A DNA stretch of 64,000 nt, from NCBI RefSeq assembly GCF_015163075.1, contig NZ_JADDXU010000007.1, positions 186,001 through 250,000 of the forward strand, written 5' to 3'. Of this stretch, positions 8,240 to 17,500 are shown piece after piece. The stretch is from Streptomyces justiciae. GTDB lineage: Bacteria > Actinomycetota > Actinomycetes > Streptomycetales > Streptomycetaceae. The translations under genes were made by a program, and so were the position numbers. The number at the start of each line of letters is the position of its first letter. Position 1 is the first letter of the stretch. The notes beneath the pieces are model-generated. The model did no database searches. It was not told the DNA's origin and worked only from the letters and a program-made list of their open reading frames with translations.

Positions 8240-10362
8240 GCACCACGGAGCTTTTGAAGGGTGCGGCCGAGCTGTTCCCCGACGAGGTCGTGACGTCCGC
8301 GCACGTACGCCACCTCGACCTGCCGTTCGGTGCCGGGCGCTTCGCGCTCATCACCCTCGACAACGGCTTCGACCACACCAAGCCGACCACCTTCGGCCCG
8401 CAGTCGCTGGCGAACCTCGACGCCGCGATCGACCAGGTCGAGGCGGAGGCCGCGGCCGGTGACATCGTCGGCGTCGGCATCACCGGCAAGCCGTTCATCT
8501 TCGCGGTCGGCGCCGACCTCAAGGGCGTCGAGCTCCTCAAGGAGCACAAGGACGCGCTGGCCATCGGCAAGGGCGGCCACGAGGTCTTCAAGCGGCTGTC
8601 GGGCCTGGCCGTGCCGACCTTCGCCTACTACAACGGTGCCGCCATGGGCGGTGGCGTCGAGGTCGGTCTGCACTGCAAGTACCGGACCGTCTCGAAGGCC
8701 CTGCCGGCCTTCTCGCTCCCCGAGGTCTTCCTCGGCCTGGTGCCCGGCTGGGGCGGCTGCACGATCCTGCCGAACCTGATCGGCGCCGACAAGGCCGTCT
8801 CGGTGATCATCGAGAACAGCCTCAACCAGAACAAGCAGCTCAAGGGCCAGCAGGTCTTCGACCTGGGCATCGCCGACGCTCTCTTCGAGGGCGCGGACTT
8901 CCTGGAGCAGTCGCTGATCTGGACCGCCCAGGTGCTGAAGGGCGACGTCGAGGTCGAGCGTCCGGTCATCGACCGTGGCGAGGCCTGGGACCAGGCCGTC
9001 GCGCGCGGCCGGTTCATCGCCGACTCCAAGGTGCACGGGGCCGCTCCGGCCGCCTACCGCGCCCTGGACATCATCGCCAACGCCAAGAACGGCGACCTCC
9101 AGCAGGGTTACGACGCCGAGGACATCGCCCTCGCCGACCTGATCATGGGTGGCGAACTGCGGTCCGGCATCTACGCGTTCAACCTGGTGCAGAAGCGCGG
9201 CAAGCGTCCCGCCGGTGCGCCGGACAAGTCGCTGGCCCGCCCGGTCACCAAGGTCGGTGTCGTCGGCGCCGGTCTGATGGCCTCGCAGCTCGCCCTGCTC
9301 TTCCTGCGCCGCCTCGAGGTGCCGGTCGTGCTGACCGACATCGACCAGGAGCGCGTCGACAAGGGTGTGGGCTACGTCCACGCCGAGATCGAGAAGCTGC
9401 TCGGCAAGGGCCGTATCAACCAGGACAAGGCCAACCGCCTCAAGGCCCTGGTCACCGGTGTCCTGGACAAGGCCGAGGGCTTCGCGGACGCGGACTTCAT
9501 CATCGAGGCCGTCTTCGAGGAGATCGGCGTCAAGCAGCAGGTGTTCGCGGAGGTGGAGGCGGTCGCCCCGGCGCACGCGATCCTCGCGACGAACACCTCG
9601 TCGCTGTCGGTGTCGGAGATGGCGTCGAAGCTGAAGAACCCCGAGCGGGTCGTGGGCTTCCACTTCTTCAACCCGGTGGCCGTGCTTCCGCTGCTCGAGA
9701 TCGTCCGCGGCGAGAAGACCGACGACGCCTCGCTGGCCACGGCCTTCGCCGTCGCCAAGAAGCTGAAGAAGACCGCGGTGCTGACGAAGGACGCCCCGGC
9801 GTTCGTCGTGAACCGCATCCTCACCCGCTTCATGGGCGAGATCCAGAACGTCATCGACGAGGGCACGCCGGTCGAGGTCGCGGAGAAGGCGGTCGAGCCG
9901 CTGGGTCTGCCGATGTCGCCGCTGGTCCTGCTGGAGCTGGTCGGTCCCGCGATCGGTCTGCACGTCTCGGAGACCCTCAACCGGGCCTTCCCGGACCGCT
10001 TCACGGTCTCCCCGAACCTCGCGGCCGTCGTCAAGGCGGGCAAGCGTGGCTTCTACGTCTACGACTCCGGCAAGCCGGAGCTGGACCCCGAGGTCGCCGC
10101 GCTGCTGAAGCAGGGCGATGTCGTCCTGACCGAGGAGCAGGTGCGGGACCGCGTCCTCGACGCCGTCGCCCAGGAGATCGGGCTCATGCTCGACGAGGGT
10201 GTCGTCGCCGAGGCCCAGGACATCGACCTCTGCCTGATCACGGGCGCCGGCTGGCCCTTCCACCTGGGCGGCATCACGCCGTACCTGGACCGCGAGGGTG
10301 TCTCGGAGCGCGTGAACGGCAAGAAGTTCCTGGCGCCGGGGGTTGCGAGCGTTCCGGCGTAG
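8236..10362 (+). CDS. fadB: Fatty-oxidation multifunctional protein: enoyl-CoA hydratase / 3-hydroxyacyl-CoA dehydrogenase FadB
   Basis: 708 residues from a GTG overlapping the fadA stop; GGAGG precedes it. The N-terminal crotonase domain (about 1-210) has the oxyanion-hole region AAMGGGVEVGL. A linker leads to the NAD-binding Rossmann domain beginning VGVVGAGLMASQ near residue 340, then the C-terminal 3-hydroxyacyl-CoA dehydrogenase domain containing GFHFFNPV. It hydrates enoyl-CoA and oxidises 3-hydroxyacyl-CoA, feeding FadA. The length fits the alpha subunit family. Confidence 0.95.
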   Translation: MSTTELLKGAAELFPDEVVTSAHVRHLDLPFGAGRFALITLDNGFDHTKPTTFGPQSLANLDAAIDQVEAEAAAGDIVGVGITGKPFIFAVGADLKGVELLKEHKDALAIGKGGHEVFKRLSGLAVPTFAYYNGAAMGGGVEVGLHCKYRTVSKALPAFSLPEVFLGLVPGWGGCTILPNLIGADKAVSVIIENSLNQNKQLKGQQVFDLGIADALFEGADFLEQSLIWTAQVLKGDVEVERPVIDRGEAWDQAVARGRFIADSKVHGAAPAAYRALDIIANAKNGDLQQGYDAEDIALADLIMGGELRSGIYAFNLVQKRGKRPAGAPDKSLARPVTKVGVVGAGLMASQLALLFLRRLEVPVVLTDIDQERVDKGVGYVHAEIEKLLGKGRINQDKANRLKALVTGVLDKAEGFADADFIIEAVFEEIGVKQQVFAEVEAVAPAHAILATNTSSLSVSEMASKLKNPERVVGFHFFNPVAVLPLLEIVRGEKTDDASLATAFAVAKKLKKTAVLTKDAPAFVVNRILTRFMGEIQNVIDEGTPVEVAEKAVEPLGLPMSPLVLLELVGPAIGLHVSETLNRAFPDRFTVSPNLAAVVKAGKRGFYVYDSGKPELDPEVAALLKQGDVVLTEEQVRDRVLDAVAQEIGLMLDEGVVAEAQDIDLCLITGAGWPFHLGGITPYLDREGVSERVNGKKFLAPGVASVPA

Positions 10363-10383
10363 CCGCTGCGTCGGTGTGAACGG

Positions 10384-10419
10384 CGGTGCCCCGCAGGCTG
10401 GTTGGCCTGCGGGGCACCG
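10384..10419. terminator. Strong hairpin terminator after fadAB
   Basis: A perfect 15-bp stem (10384-10398 with 10405-10419, core GTGCCCCGCAGGC) encloses a 6-base loop. It lies between the fadB stop and the convergent stop of the next gene, so it can serve both strands. There is no U-tract, as is common in Streptomyces. Confidence 0.85.
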
Positions 10420-10472
10420 GTGTGTCGGTGGGTCTTCGCGCTTGCCTCGGCGGGCGGGCCTGCTGGAGTGCT

Positions 10473-10883
10473 TCAGCGGGCGTCCTCGACATGCACGACC
10501 TGGAGGTCCGTGCCGTCGCGGTGGCGCTTGCTGCGGCCGTGGAGGCCCACGGCAAGGTCGGACGCGTCGGCGGGCTCGGCGGAGCCGACGTAGGTGACAA
10601 CGTCCGGGTGGTGGCCGGTGACCAGCCAGCCGGTGCCGTCCTTGAGCCGTTGCGTGCCGAAGTCGCCCGCGGGGCCGCCGGCGCGCACGGGACCGTACTG
10701 CCGGAGGATCTCCATGGCCTGTCCGGCGAGTTCGCCGTCGGGCTCCTTGAGCATCACGCACGTGCCGTTCTCGAACAGCACCCAGGAGACCCCGGAGGGT
10801 TCCAGGATGCGCTGCCAGACCTCGACGAGGTGTTCGGTGTCGTCCACGCAGTCATGGTTCCGTACCCGACCCCGAACGGTCAT
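10473..10883 (-). CDS. Conserved-looking hypothetical protein, 136 aa
   Basis: A small soluble protein with coding-like third-position GC. Readable stretches are VEVWQRILEPSGVSWVLFENGTCVM and a C-terminus ending VVHVEDAR. No signal peptide, membrane segment or catalytic motif is visible. The first in-frame start (ATG 10883) has no clear ribosome site; a GTG twelve codons in (reading VDDTEHLVEVW) is an alternative. It is convergent with fadB and follows the gene at 10899-11918 by only 15 bases on the same strand, so the two may be co-transcribed. I do not recognise the family. Confidence 0.6.
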   Translation of the reverse strand: MTVRGRVRNHDCVDDTEHLVEVWQRILEPSGVSWVLFENGTCVMLKEPDGELAGQAMEILRQYGPVRAGGPAGDFGTQRLKDGTGWLVTGHHPDVVTYVGSAEPADASDLAVGLHGRSKRHRDGTDLQVVHVEDAR

Positions 10884-10898
10884 GTGAATAAGGCCGGT

Positions 10899-11918
10899 TC
10901 AGGCCTCCCGCCACGCCTCCAGCGCCAGCCCCGGCTCGTCCTTGCGCCGGGTCAGCAGGAGTTGGCCGGTGGACGGGGACAACGTTGCCGCCACGACCCG
11001 GCCGTCCTCGTCGGTCGTGAATGACACCCGTGCGTCCGCCGGGAGTTGGGGCCCGGACTCCGTCCACCACGCGCCCGCGGCCTCCTGCTCCGTGGGGTAC
11101 GCGGCGAAGGCGACCCGGCCGCTCGACGAGCGCTGGGCGAGCAACGTGCAGTCGTGGCCGTCGAGTTCGCAGCGGGCGGCGGAGACGGGGCCGGGACCGG
11201 CCGAGGCGAGGAGGGCGACGGGTTTGCCTCCCGGACGCCAGGCGCACAGGTCGCCGGAGTCGTCGGTGTAGAAGAGGGTGGTGCGGTCGGCGGACGTGGC
11301 CAGGGCTCGTAGCGTCCCCGGACGTACCGGCGTCTCGACGGCCTCCTCCAGGACCGGCGGGGTGCCCGGCTCTGCCTGCCGCCAGTACACCAGGCCCCCG
11401 GGGACGGCCACGTACAGCTCCACGCGCCCGGACTCCCCCGTCACCGCGGCCAAGTCCTCCTGTACGTCACGCCCCTTGAGGTCCCGCCACGGGTCCCAGC
11501 CGCCCTTCTCCTTCTGCGCGACCATGCTCACGCCGCCGCCCTTGTTGCGGACGAAGACATGCGCCCGCCCCTGGGCATCGACGGCGACGGCCGGGGTGCC
11601 GGTGCGGTCACCGGTCTTGTCGGGGTGCCCGATCGGGGCCCAGTCGAGGGCGGCGAGCCGAGGCCGGAAGTGCGTGGAGTGCACGAGCCCGGCCTCGCCG
11701 GGTTTGGTGGGCCGCCAGGAGACGAGATGGGCGTAGCCGTCGGCGCCCTGGCCGACGGCCGGGCCGGGGCGGAGCTTCTGGTCGCCGCCCACCTTGCGCG
11801 GGGGTGCCTCCCAGGGGCCGCCGGGGCCGAGCTCGGCCCGGCACAGGACGGCGTCGCCCGAGGGCAGATAGACACTGAGCCGGCCGTCGCGGCCGCGGAG
11901 GAGCCAGTCGCCGTTCAC
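10899..11918 (-). CDS. Hypothetical protein, probable beta-propeller
   Basis: 339 residues from a GTG start. The protein has repeated blade-like stretches (for example GYAHLVSWR, GRAHVFVRNK, GRVELYVAVPG, RTTLFYTDDSGDLCAWRPG), spaced as in beta-propeller or exo-sialidase-like folds. It has no obvious signal peptide, catalytic residues or membrane segment. It is divergent from the oxidoreductase at 12157, with a 42-bp tandem repeat in between. The function is unknown; a ligand- or protein-binding propeller is the most that can be inferred. Confidence 0.65.
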   Translation of the reverse strand: MNGDWLLRGRDGRLSVYLPSGDAVLCRAELGPGGPWEAPPRKVGGDQKLRPGPAVGQGADGYAHLVSWRPTKPGEAGLVHSTHFRPRLAALDWAPIGHPDKTGDRTGTPAVAVDAQGRAHVFVRNKGGGVSMVAQKEKGGWDPWRDLKGRDVQEDLAAVTGESGRVELYVAVPGGLVYWRQAEPGTPPVLEEAVETPVRPGTLRALATSADRTTLFYTDDSGDLCAWRPGGKPVALLASAGPGPVSAARCELDGHDCTLLAQRSSSGRVAFAAYPTEQEAAGAWWTESGPQLPADARVSFTTDEDGRVVAATLSPSTGQLLLTRRKDEPGLALEAWREA

Positions 11919-11950
11919 CGGTTCACTCTATGCGGCGCCTTTCCTGTGCT

Positions 11951-12131
11951 GCCTGGTCACCCCCGTACTCTCGGCGGGGCGTCCGGGAGCCCGCCTGGTC
12001 ACCCCTGTACTCGCTGGGGAGGCATGCACGGCCCGCCTGGTCACCCCCGTACCCCCCGCGGAGACAGCCACAGCCCGCCTAGTCACCCCCGTACCCCCCG
12101 CGGAGGCATCCGCGGCGCGCCTGGTCGCCCC
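11951..12131. repeat. 42-bp direct tandem repeat, four units plus a partial fifth
   Basis: The motif GCCTGGTCACCCCCGTAC begins at 11951, 11993, 12035, 12077 and 12119, an exact 42-base period. The units differ by point changes (CCTAGTCAC at 12077, CCTGGTCGC at 12119). The array fills most of the 238-bp gap between the divergent genes 10899-11918 and 12157-13038. Because 42 is a multiple of three, all frames stay open through it, but no ribosome site supports translation. There are no unique spacers, so it is not CRISPR. Confidence 0.9.
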
Positions 12132-12156
12132 CTGCCCACACGTCTACGTTGGCCTC

Positions 12157-13038
12157 ATGACCGACAAGCTCACCGTCACCGTTCTCGGCACCGGCATCAT
12201 GGGCGCCGCCATGGCCCGCAACCTCGCCGGGGCCGGGCACACCGTCCGCGCCTGGAACCGCACCCGTGCCAAGGCCGAGCCCCTCGCCGCCGACGGCATC
12301 CGTGTCACCGACTCCCCCGCCGAGGCGGTGGAGGGCGCGGACGTCGTCCTGACCATGCTGTACGACGGTCCCGCCGCCCTGGAGGTGATGGAGGCGGCGC
12401 TGCCCGCGCTGCGCCCGGGTGTGATGTGGGCGCAGTCGACGACGGCCGGCCTGGAGGGCCTCGCCGAACTCGCCGCTTTCGCCGCCGCGCACGGCCTGGT
12501 CTTCTACGACGCCCCCGTGCTGGGCACCCGGCAGCCCGCGGAGGCCGGTCAGCTCACGGTGCTGGCAGGCGGCCCGGAGGCCCACCGGTACTCCGTGGCG
12601 CCCGTCTTCGACGCGGTGGGCGCCCGTACGGTGTGGACCGGCGAGGCGGGCAGCGCGACCCGGCTGAAGCTGGTCGCCAACAGCTGGGTGCTGGCCGCGA
12701 CGGCGGCGACCGGGGAGGTGCTGGCGCTGTCCGAGGCGCTCGGCGTGGACCCACAGGACTTCTTCGCGCTGATCGAGGGCGGCCCGCTGGACATGGGCTA
12801 CCTGCGTGCCAAGGCAGGGCTGGTCCTGAACGGGCAGCTGACCCCGGCCCAGTTCGCGGTGTCCACGGCCGCCAAGGACGCCCGTCTGATCGTCGCCGCG
12901 GGCGAGGAGAACGGCGTACGCCTGGACGTGGCCACCGCGAGCGCCGTCCGGCTGGAACGGGCGGCCGCGCAGGGGCACGGGGACGAGGACATGGCGGCGG
13001 CGTACTACGCCAGCTTCGACGAGAAGGACGCGGACTGA
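12157..13038 (+). CDS. NAD(P)-dependent beta-hydroxyacid dehydrogenase-family oxidoreductase
   Basis: 293 residues. The N-terminal Rossmann fold has VLGTGIMGAAMARNLAGAGH (residues 8-27). The C-terminal helical domain carries the conserved catalytic Lys in RLKLVANSWVLA. This places it in the 6-phosphogluconate / 3-hydroxyisobutyrate dehydrogenase superfamily, near tartronate-semialdehyde-reductase or imine-reductase-like members. The substrate cannot be told from sequence alone. The ATG is close to the preceding repeat array and has only a weak ribosome site. Confidence 0.9.
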   Translation: MTDKLTVTVLGTGIMGAAMARNLAGAGHTVRAWNRTRAKAEPLAADGIRVTDSPAEAVEGADVVLTMLYDGPAALEVMEAALPALRPGVMWAQSTTAGLEGLAELAAFAAAHGLVFYDAPVLGTRQPAEAGQLTVLAGGPEAHRYSVAPVFDAVGARTVWTGEAGSATRLKLVANSWVLAATAATGEVLALSEALGVDPQDFFALIEGGPLDMGYLRAKAGLVLNGQLTPAQFAVSTAAKDARLIVAAGEENGVRLDVATASAVRLERAAAQGHGDEDMAAAYYASFDEKDAD

Positions 13039-13050
13039 CACCCTGACTCC

Positions 13051-13461
13051 ATGAACACCGACGCCCCGCTCCTCGTGATCGTCGACGCCGCCAATGTCGT
13101 CGGCTCGGTACCCGACGGCTGGTGGCGCGACCGCCGCGGCGCCGCGGAGCGGCTGCGGGACCGGTTGGCGGCGGAGGGGGTGCCGGGGCGGGACGGTCCT
13201 GTGGAGATCGTGCTGGTGGTGGAGGGAGCTGCGCGGGGGGTGGAGTCCGTGACGGGGGTGCGGGTGGAGTCGGCGCCGGGGAGTGGGGACGACCGGATGG
13301 TGGAGTTGGTGGGCGAGGCGGGTGGGCGTGACGTACTGGTCGTCACGGCGGATCGGGAACTGCGCCGAAGGGTGATGGAGTTGGGGGCGGACGTAGCCGG
13401 GCCTCGTTCGGTGCATGGCTGGAGAACGCCTGGAAAGCGGCCGGAACCCGGAGCGCAATGA
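13051..13461 (+). CDS. Small NYN/PIN-like domain protein
   Basis: 136 residues. The start LLVIVDAANVVGS, a central acidic stretch GSGDDRMVELV and DVLVVTADRELRRRV resemble the Asp-rich core of NYN/PIN-like ribonucleases of the YacP type. Homologues are often labelled NTP pyrophosphohydrolase, which this motif pattern does not support. It follows the oxidoreductase by 12 bases and is probably co-transcribed. Nuclease activity is inferred, not shown. Confidence 0.7.
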   Translation: MNTDAPLLVIVDAANVVGSVPDGWWRDRRGAAERLRDRLAAEGVPGRDGPVEIVLVVEGAARGVESVTGVRVESAPGSGDDRMVELVGEAGGRDVLVVTADRELRRRVMELGADVAGPRSVHGWRTPGKRPEPGAQ

Positions 13462-13554
13462 CCTACTTGTCCTGATATTGGAACCATCTAAGCTCGGCCG
13501 AATCGGCGAAATAGGCATAAGCTGGCCGCGTTCGGTCATGATTTCGACATTCTG

Positions 13555-13570
13555 GTCACTTTCCAGTGAC
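13555..13570. promoter_or_regulatory. Inverted repeat GTCACT-TTCC-AGTGAC upstream of the hydrolase
   Basis: A perfect 6-bp dyad with a 4-base spacer sits in the relatively A+T-rich 206-bp gap between 13461 and 13668. It could be an operator for the alpha/beta-hydrolase or a small terminator of the preceding pair. No U-run follows. Confidence 0.35.
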
Positions 13571-13667
13571 GGAATGACGCCGACGCGAGACGCTGGCTCG
13601 GTGGTGCCCGTCGTTTTGATCTGAGAGGATTCCGGCACCCTTGACAGCCGGTGGACGGGAGGCAGGA

Positions 13668-14567
13668 GTGGCGCGTGCCGCTCACAGCAGAGACGGGCGC
13701 AAGCTCGTTTTCGATACGTGGGGTGATCCGCAAGGGCACCCCGTCTTTCTGCTGCACGGAACCCCCGGCAGTCATCAGGGGCCACGCCCGCGATCGATGG
13801 TCCTCTATCAGCTCGGCATCCATCTAATCGCCTACGACCGTCCGGGCTACGGGGGTTCGACTCGCCGGCCCGGCCGCGAGGTGGTCGACGCCGCCGAGGA
13901 CGTCGCGACCATCGCCGATCTGCTCAACCTTCCCAAGTTCTCCGTCGTCGGCCGGTCCGGCGGCGGTCCGCACGCGCTCGCCTGCGCCGCGAGGCTGTCG
14001 AAGCGGGTCCAGAGCGCGGCCGTACTGGTGAGTCTCGCCCCCTGGGACGCGGAGGGACTGGACTGGTTCGAGGGGATGACGGAGTCCAACGTCCGCGAGT
14101 ACCGCAACGCCCGCAGCAACCAAGAGGTGTTGCAGAGCACGCTGGTGCAGAACGCGGACGCCATGCGCACCAACCCGATGGCCGTGCTCAATGATCTCGA
14201 CGACGAGATGCCCGAGATCGACCGGCAGATCGTGGCGGACGCCGGTATCCGCCGGATGCTGCACAAGAACTTCGAGGTCGCCGTCGAGAAGACCGCGGAC
14301 GGCTGGATCGACGACGCCGTCGCGTTCAGCAAGAACTGGGGCTTCGATCCCAAGGAGATCACCGTGCCCACCCTGTTGTGGCACGGCGAGAAGGACGTGT
14401 TCTCCCCCGTCGAGCACTTCAACTGGCTCGCCCGCAGGATCGAGCACGCCACCGTCGTGCTCCAGCCGTCGGCCGCGCATTTCGCGGCCGTCCCAGTGCT
14501 TCCCCAGGTGCTCGGCTGGCTCCGGGACCAGACGCAGGCCGACGCCGCCGCGACCTCGACGGCGTGA
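13668..14567 (+). CDS. Alpha/beta-fold hydrolase
   Basis: 299 residues from GTG 13668, which is directly preceded by GGGAGGCAGGA; a longer reading from a TTG at 13641 is unlikely. LLHGTPGSHQG supplies the oxyanion region, the nucleophile Ser is in VVGRSGGGPHA, and the catalytic His is near the C-terminus in SAAHFAAV. The acid is probably the Asp in EKDVFSPVEHF. The protein is cytoplasmic with unknown substrate. The gene is convergent with fxsT, with only 18 bases between the stops. Confidence 0.88.
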   Translation: MARAAHSRDGRKLVFDTWGDPQGHPVFLLHGTPGSHQGPRPRSMVLYQLGIHLIAYDRPGYGGSTRRPGREVVDAAEDVATIADLLNLPKFSVVGRSGGGPHALACAARLSKRVQSAAVLVSLAPWDAEGLDWFEGMTESNVREYRNARSNQEVLQSTLVQNADAMRTNPMAVLNDLDDEMPEIDRQIVADAGIRRMLHKNFEVAVEKTADGWIDDAVAFSKNWGFDPKEITVPTLLWHGEKDVFSPVEHFNWLARRIEHATVVLQPSAAHFAAVPVLPQVLGWLRDQTQADAAATSTA

Positions 14568-14585
14568 CCCGCACCCCTGCCCCCG

Positions 14586-17500
14586 TCAGATCGGGTGCGG
14601 GTCCAGTTCCAGCCCGACTCGGTGGCCCTCACGCAGCCGGACCACCTTGGAGTGCTTGGCGCCGAGCTTGAGCCCGAGCACGTCGAGGGTCTCGCGGGCC
14701 ATCTGGTCGGCCTCGGTGGCACGGCCGGTCTCCCGCAGCAGGATCGACAGGTTGCCCCGACAGGTGAGGGCGGTGGGGTGGTCCGTACCGAGCCGGTCGC
14801 ACAACTCCTGGTAGGCCTGGAGGTAGTTCTGTTCGGCCGTGGCCGTCTCGCCCAGGGCCGCCTCCGTGTTGGCCAGGTTCATCTGGCAGTTCATGCTGAA
14901 CGGGTGTTCCGCACCGAGCGTGGTCCGCAGCGCGGCACGGGCCTGCTCGCAGACCGCGCGGGCCTCAGCGAGGTTGCCCGTCGACAGCAGGTTGATGCCG
15001 TGGTTGACCGCACACGCCAGTGTGTTGGGGTGGCTCTCGCCGAGCGCTGAACGGAACAGATCGAGCAGCTTGGCGGTCTCCTGGCAGGCCTCCTCGTGGC
15101 GCTCCGCGGCCGAGAGGTGGCCGGCATGGCCGAGCCGCACCACCAGCGTCTCGGGCGAGGCGTCACCCAGCCGTCGCCGGCAGACCTCCAGCACCTGACC
15201 GCTGATGTCCATGGCCTCGTCCAGCCGGTCCAGTCGGCGCAGGGTGATGGCGAGCGCCTTGGCCGCCTCCAGTGCGGGCGGCTGCTCGGGCCCTAGTTCG
15301 ACGGCCGTCGCGTAGACCTCGCGCAGGGTCTCCGCCGAGGCCTCGTACTCGCCGCAGGAGCGCTGGTCGCGCCCCAGGTTGATCTTGGAGAACAGGGTGT
15401 AGGGGTGCTTGGGCCCCAGGGTCGAGGCACGCAGCTCGCAGTTCTCCCGGTCGACGCTCTGCGCCTCGTAGCAGTCTCCGGCCATCCGCATCGACACGGC
15501 CAGGTTGTTCGCCGCGAAGAGGGTCCGGGAGTAGTCCTCGCCGAAGAGGTTCATGGACCGCTCGTAGGTCTCGCGGTCGATCTCCAGGGCCCGGCGGACC
15601 TGTCCGACGGCCCGCAGGTCCGCGGTGAGGCCGCCCGCCGTCATCAGGATGTGCTCGTCGTCGTCGGCCAGCGCCGCGCGCTGTCGCTCGTAGACGTCCT
15701 GGTCGATCTCCAGTGCTCTGCTGTACCACCCCTGCGCACGCAGCACGTTGGCCATCTCGAAGCGCAGATGCAGGGTCATACGATCGTTGGCCCCGGCCTC
15801 CTTCTGCCAGGTGACCAGCAGCTCCTCAGCGAGCGACAGCGCCTCCGCGTACTCACCACGGACCCTCAGATAGCGCAGCCACTCGGTCATCAGCTCGCGG
15901 ATGCGTTCGTCGAGGGAGTACCTGGTCCAGGGGGTCTTGAGGTGGGGCCAGATGGTGTTGTACCGCTCCCAGTTCGCCGGACGTTCCGCATCGCCCTGGG
16001 ACGGGCGCGCCCCCGAGAGCACGTTGCGCACGGCACGCAGGGCTGTTTCCTGCTCCTCGGCGGACATCGACGAACGCACCGCCGCCTGCACCAGCCGGTG
16101 CACCTGGATGCTGTTGCTCTTGCGGTCGACCTTGGCCAGTGAGTAGCGGTGCAACTGCTGGATGGCACGGTTCACCAGGGCCCGGCCACCGCTGCCCGGT
16201 TCCGCCTCCTGGAGGACCTCGACCATCTCCTTGCGGTTCACCAGATCGAGGGAGATCGGGTCGGCGCCGAAGTGCGCGCACAACTCCAGCAGGCGCCGGG
16301 CGGCCGGCGAGGCGAGCTGCTCGATCGAGATGTTCCAGGTCGCCCCCACCTGGAGCGGGAAGCCGGGGGCGTCGACGTCCGCCTCCAGCCGCGCCAGCTG
16401 CGAGTCCAGCAGATCCAGGTACTCGCTGGCGTCCTGGCCGGTCTCGTTCAGCCAGGCGGCGGCATGGTCGACGGCCAGAGGAAGGTCACCGAGGGCGCTC
16501 GCCACCCGGCTGGCGTCCTCCTCGCTGATGGCCGAGACCCGGCGCAGCAGGTGCTCGACGCTCTCCGTGCGGGAGAACACGTCGACCTCGACGCGCTCGC
16601 CGACCTGGGCCCAGCCCTCGTTGCGGGTGGTGATCAGGACGTGGCCGGTGGGGCTGTCGACGAGCATCGGATCGAGGGACGCGGGGGTGGTGGCGTTGTC
16701 GAAGACCAGCAGCCACCGGTTGTACCGGTCCCCTCGGCGCAGCGCCTCGCGGACCTCCTTGGCCGTCGCGCTGATGCTGTCCCGTTCCTCGACGCCCAGG
16801 TGGGGAGCCAGTTCGGAGTACTGCCGCAGCGCGAGGTCGGGGAACTCCGCCTCGATCCACCAGACGACGTCGTAGTTCCCCCGGTACCGGTGCGCGTACT
16901 CGGTCGCCAGCTGGGTCTTGCCGACGCCTCCCATGCCGTGCAGCAGGGTGGCGGTGCCGGTGTCGGTGAGCTGTCGGCGCAGCGTGTCCAGCAGCACGGC
17001 GCGCCCGGTGAAGGCGGCGTTGCGTCCAGGCACGGACCACACGGGCGGTTCCGCACCGGGGAAGCGGGGCCCGCCGGAGCCCGTGTCCGCGGGGTGCTCG
17101 CCCTGGGCGGGCTGGGCGTCCAGGGCCCGCAGCAGGGCGTTGCGCGCCTGCCCCTCGTTCATGCTGCTCAGATGGATCGGCATCCGGTCCGAGAACGGAT
17201 GCTCCAACCGGGCGTCGCTGACCCGGACCGGCACCAGGGTGCGCCGTGAGCCCATCGGGTCGGCCATGGCCACGGCTTCCCACACGGCCCGGGCCTGCGG
17301 GGACTTCTGGTAGTCGGCGGAGAGCACGGCGACCGTGCGAGAGGCGCCGCGCACCTTGTTGTCGGTGTCCTCACGCAGCGGGACACCGGCCGCGGAGCCG
17401 TCCTCGGACCGGGCGTCGCTCACGGTGAACCCGGCGTCGCTGAGGACCCGTCCGATCCATTCGGCCCAGATCCGGTCCTCGGGGACGTAGCTGAGGAAGA

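Noticed and set aside
8152..10761. 869-residue open frame on the minus strand opposite fadB
   Set aside because: It is antisense to a clear FadB and is Asp/Arg/Leu-rich, as expected from the reverse frame of high-GC coding DNA, with no ribosome site.
11951..12131. CRISPR-like array
   Set aside because: Units are contiguous direct repeats with no unique spacers and no cas genes.
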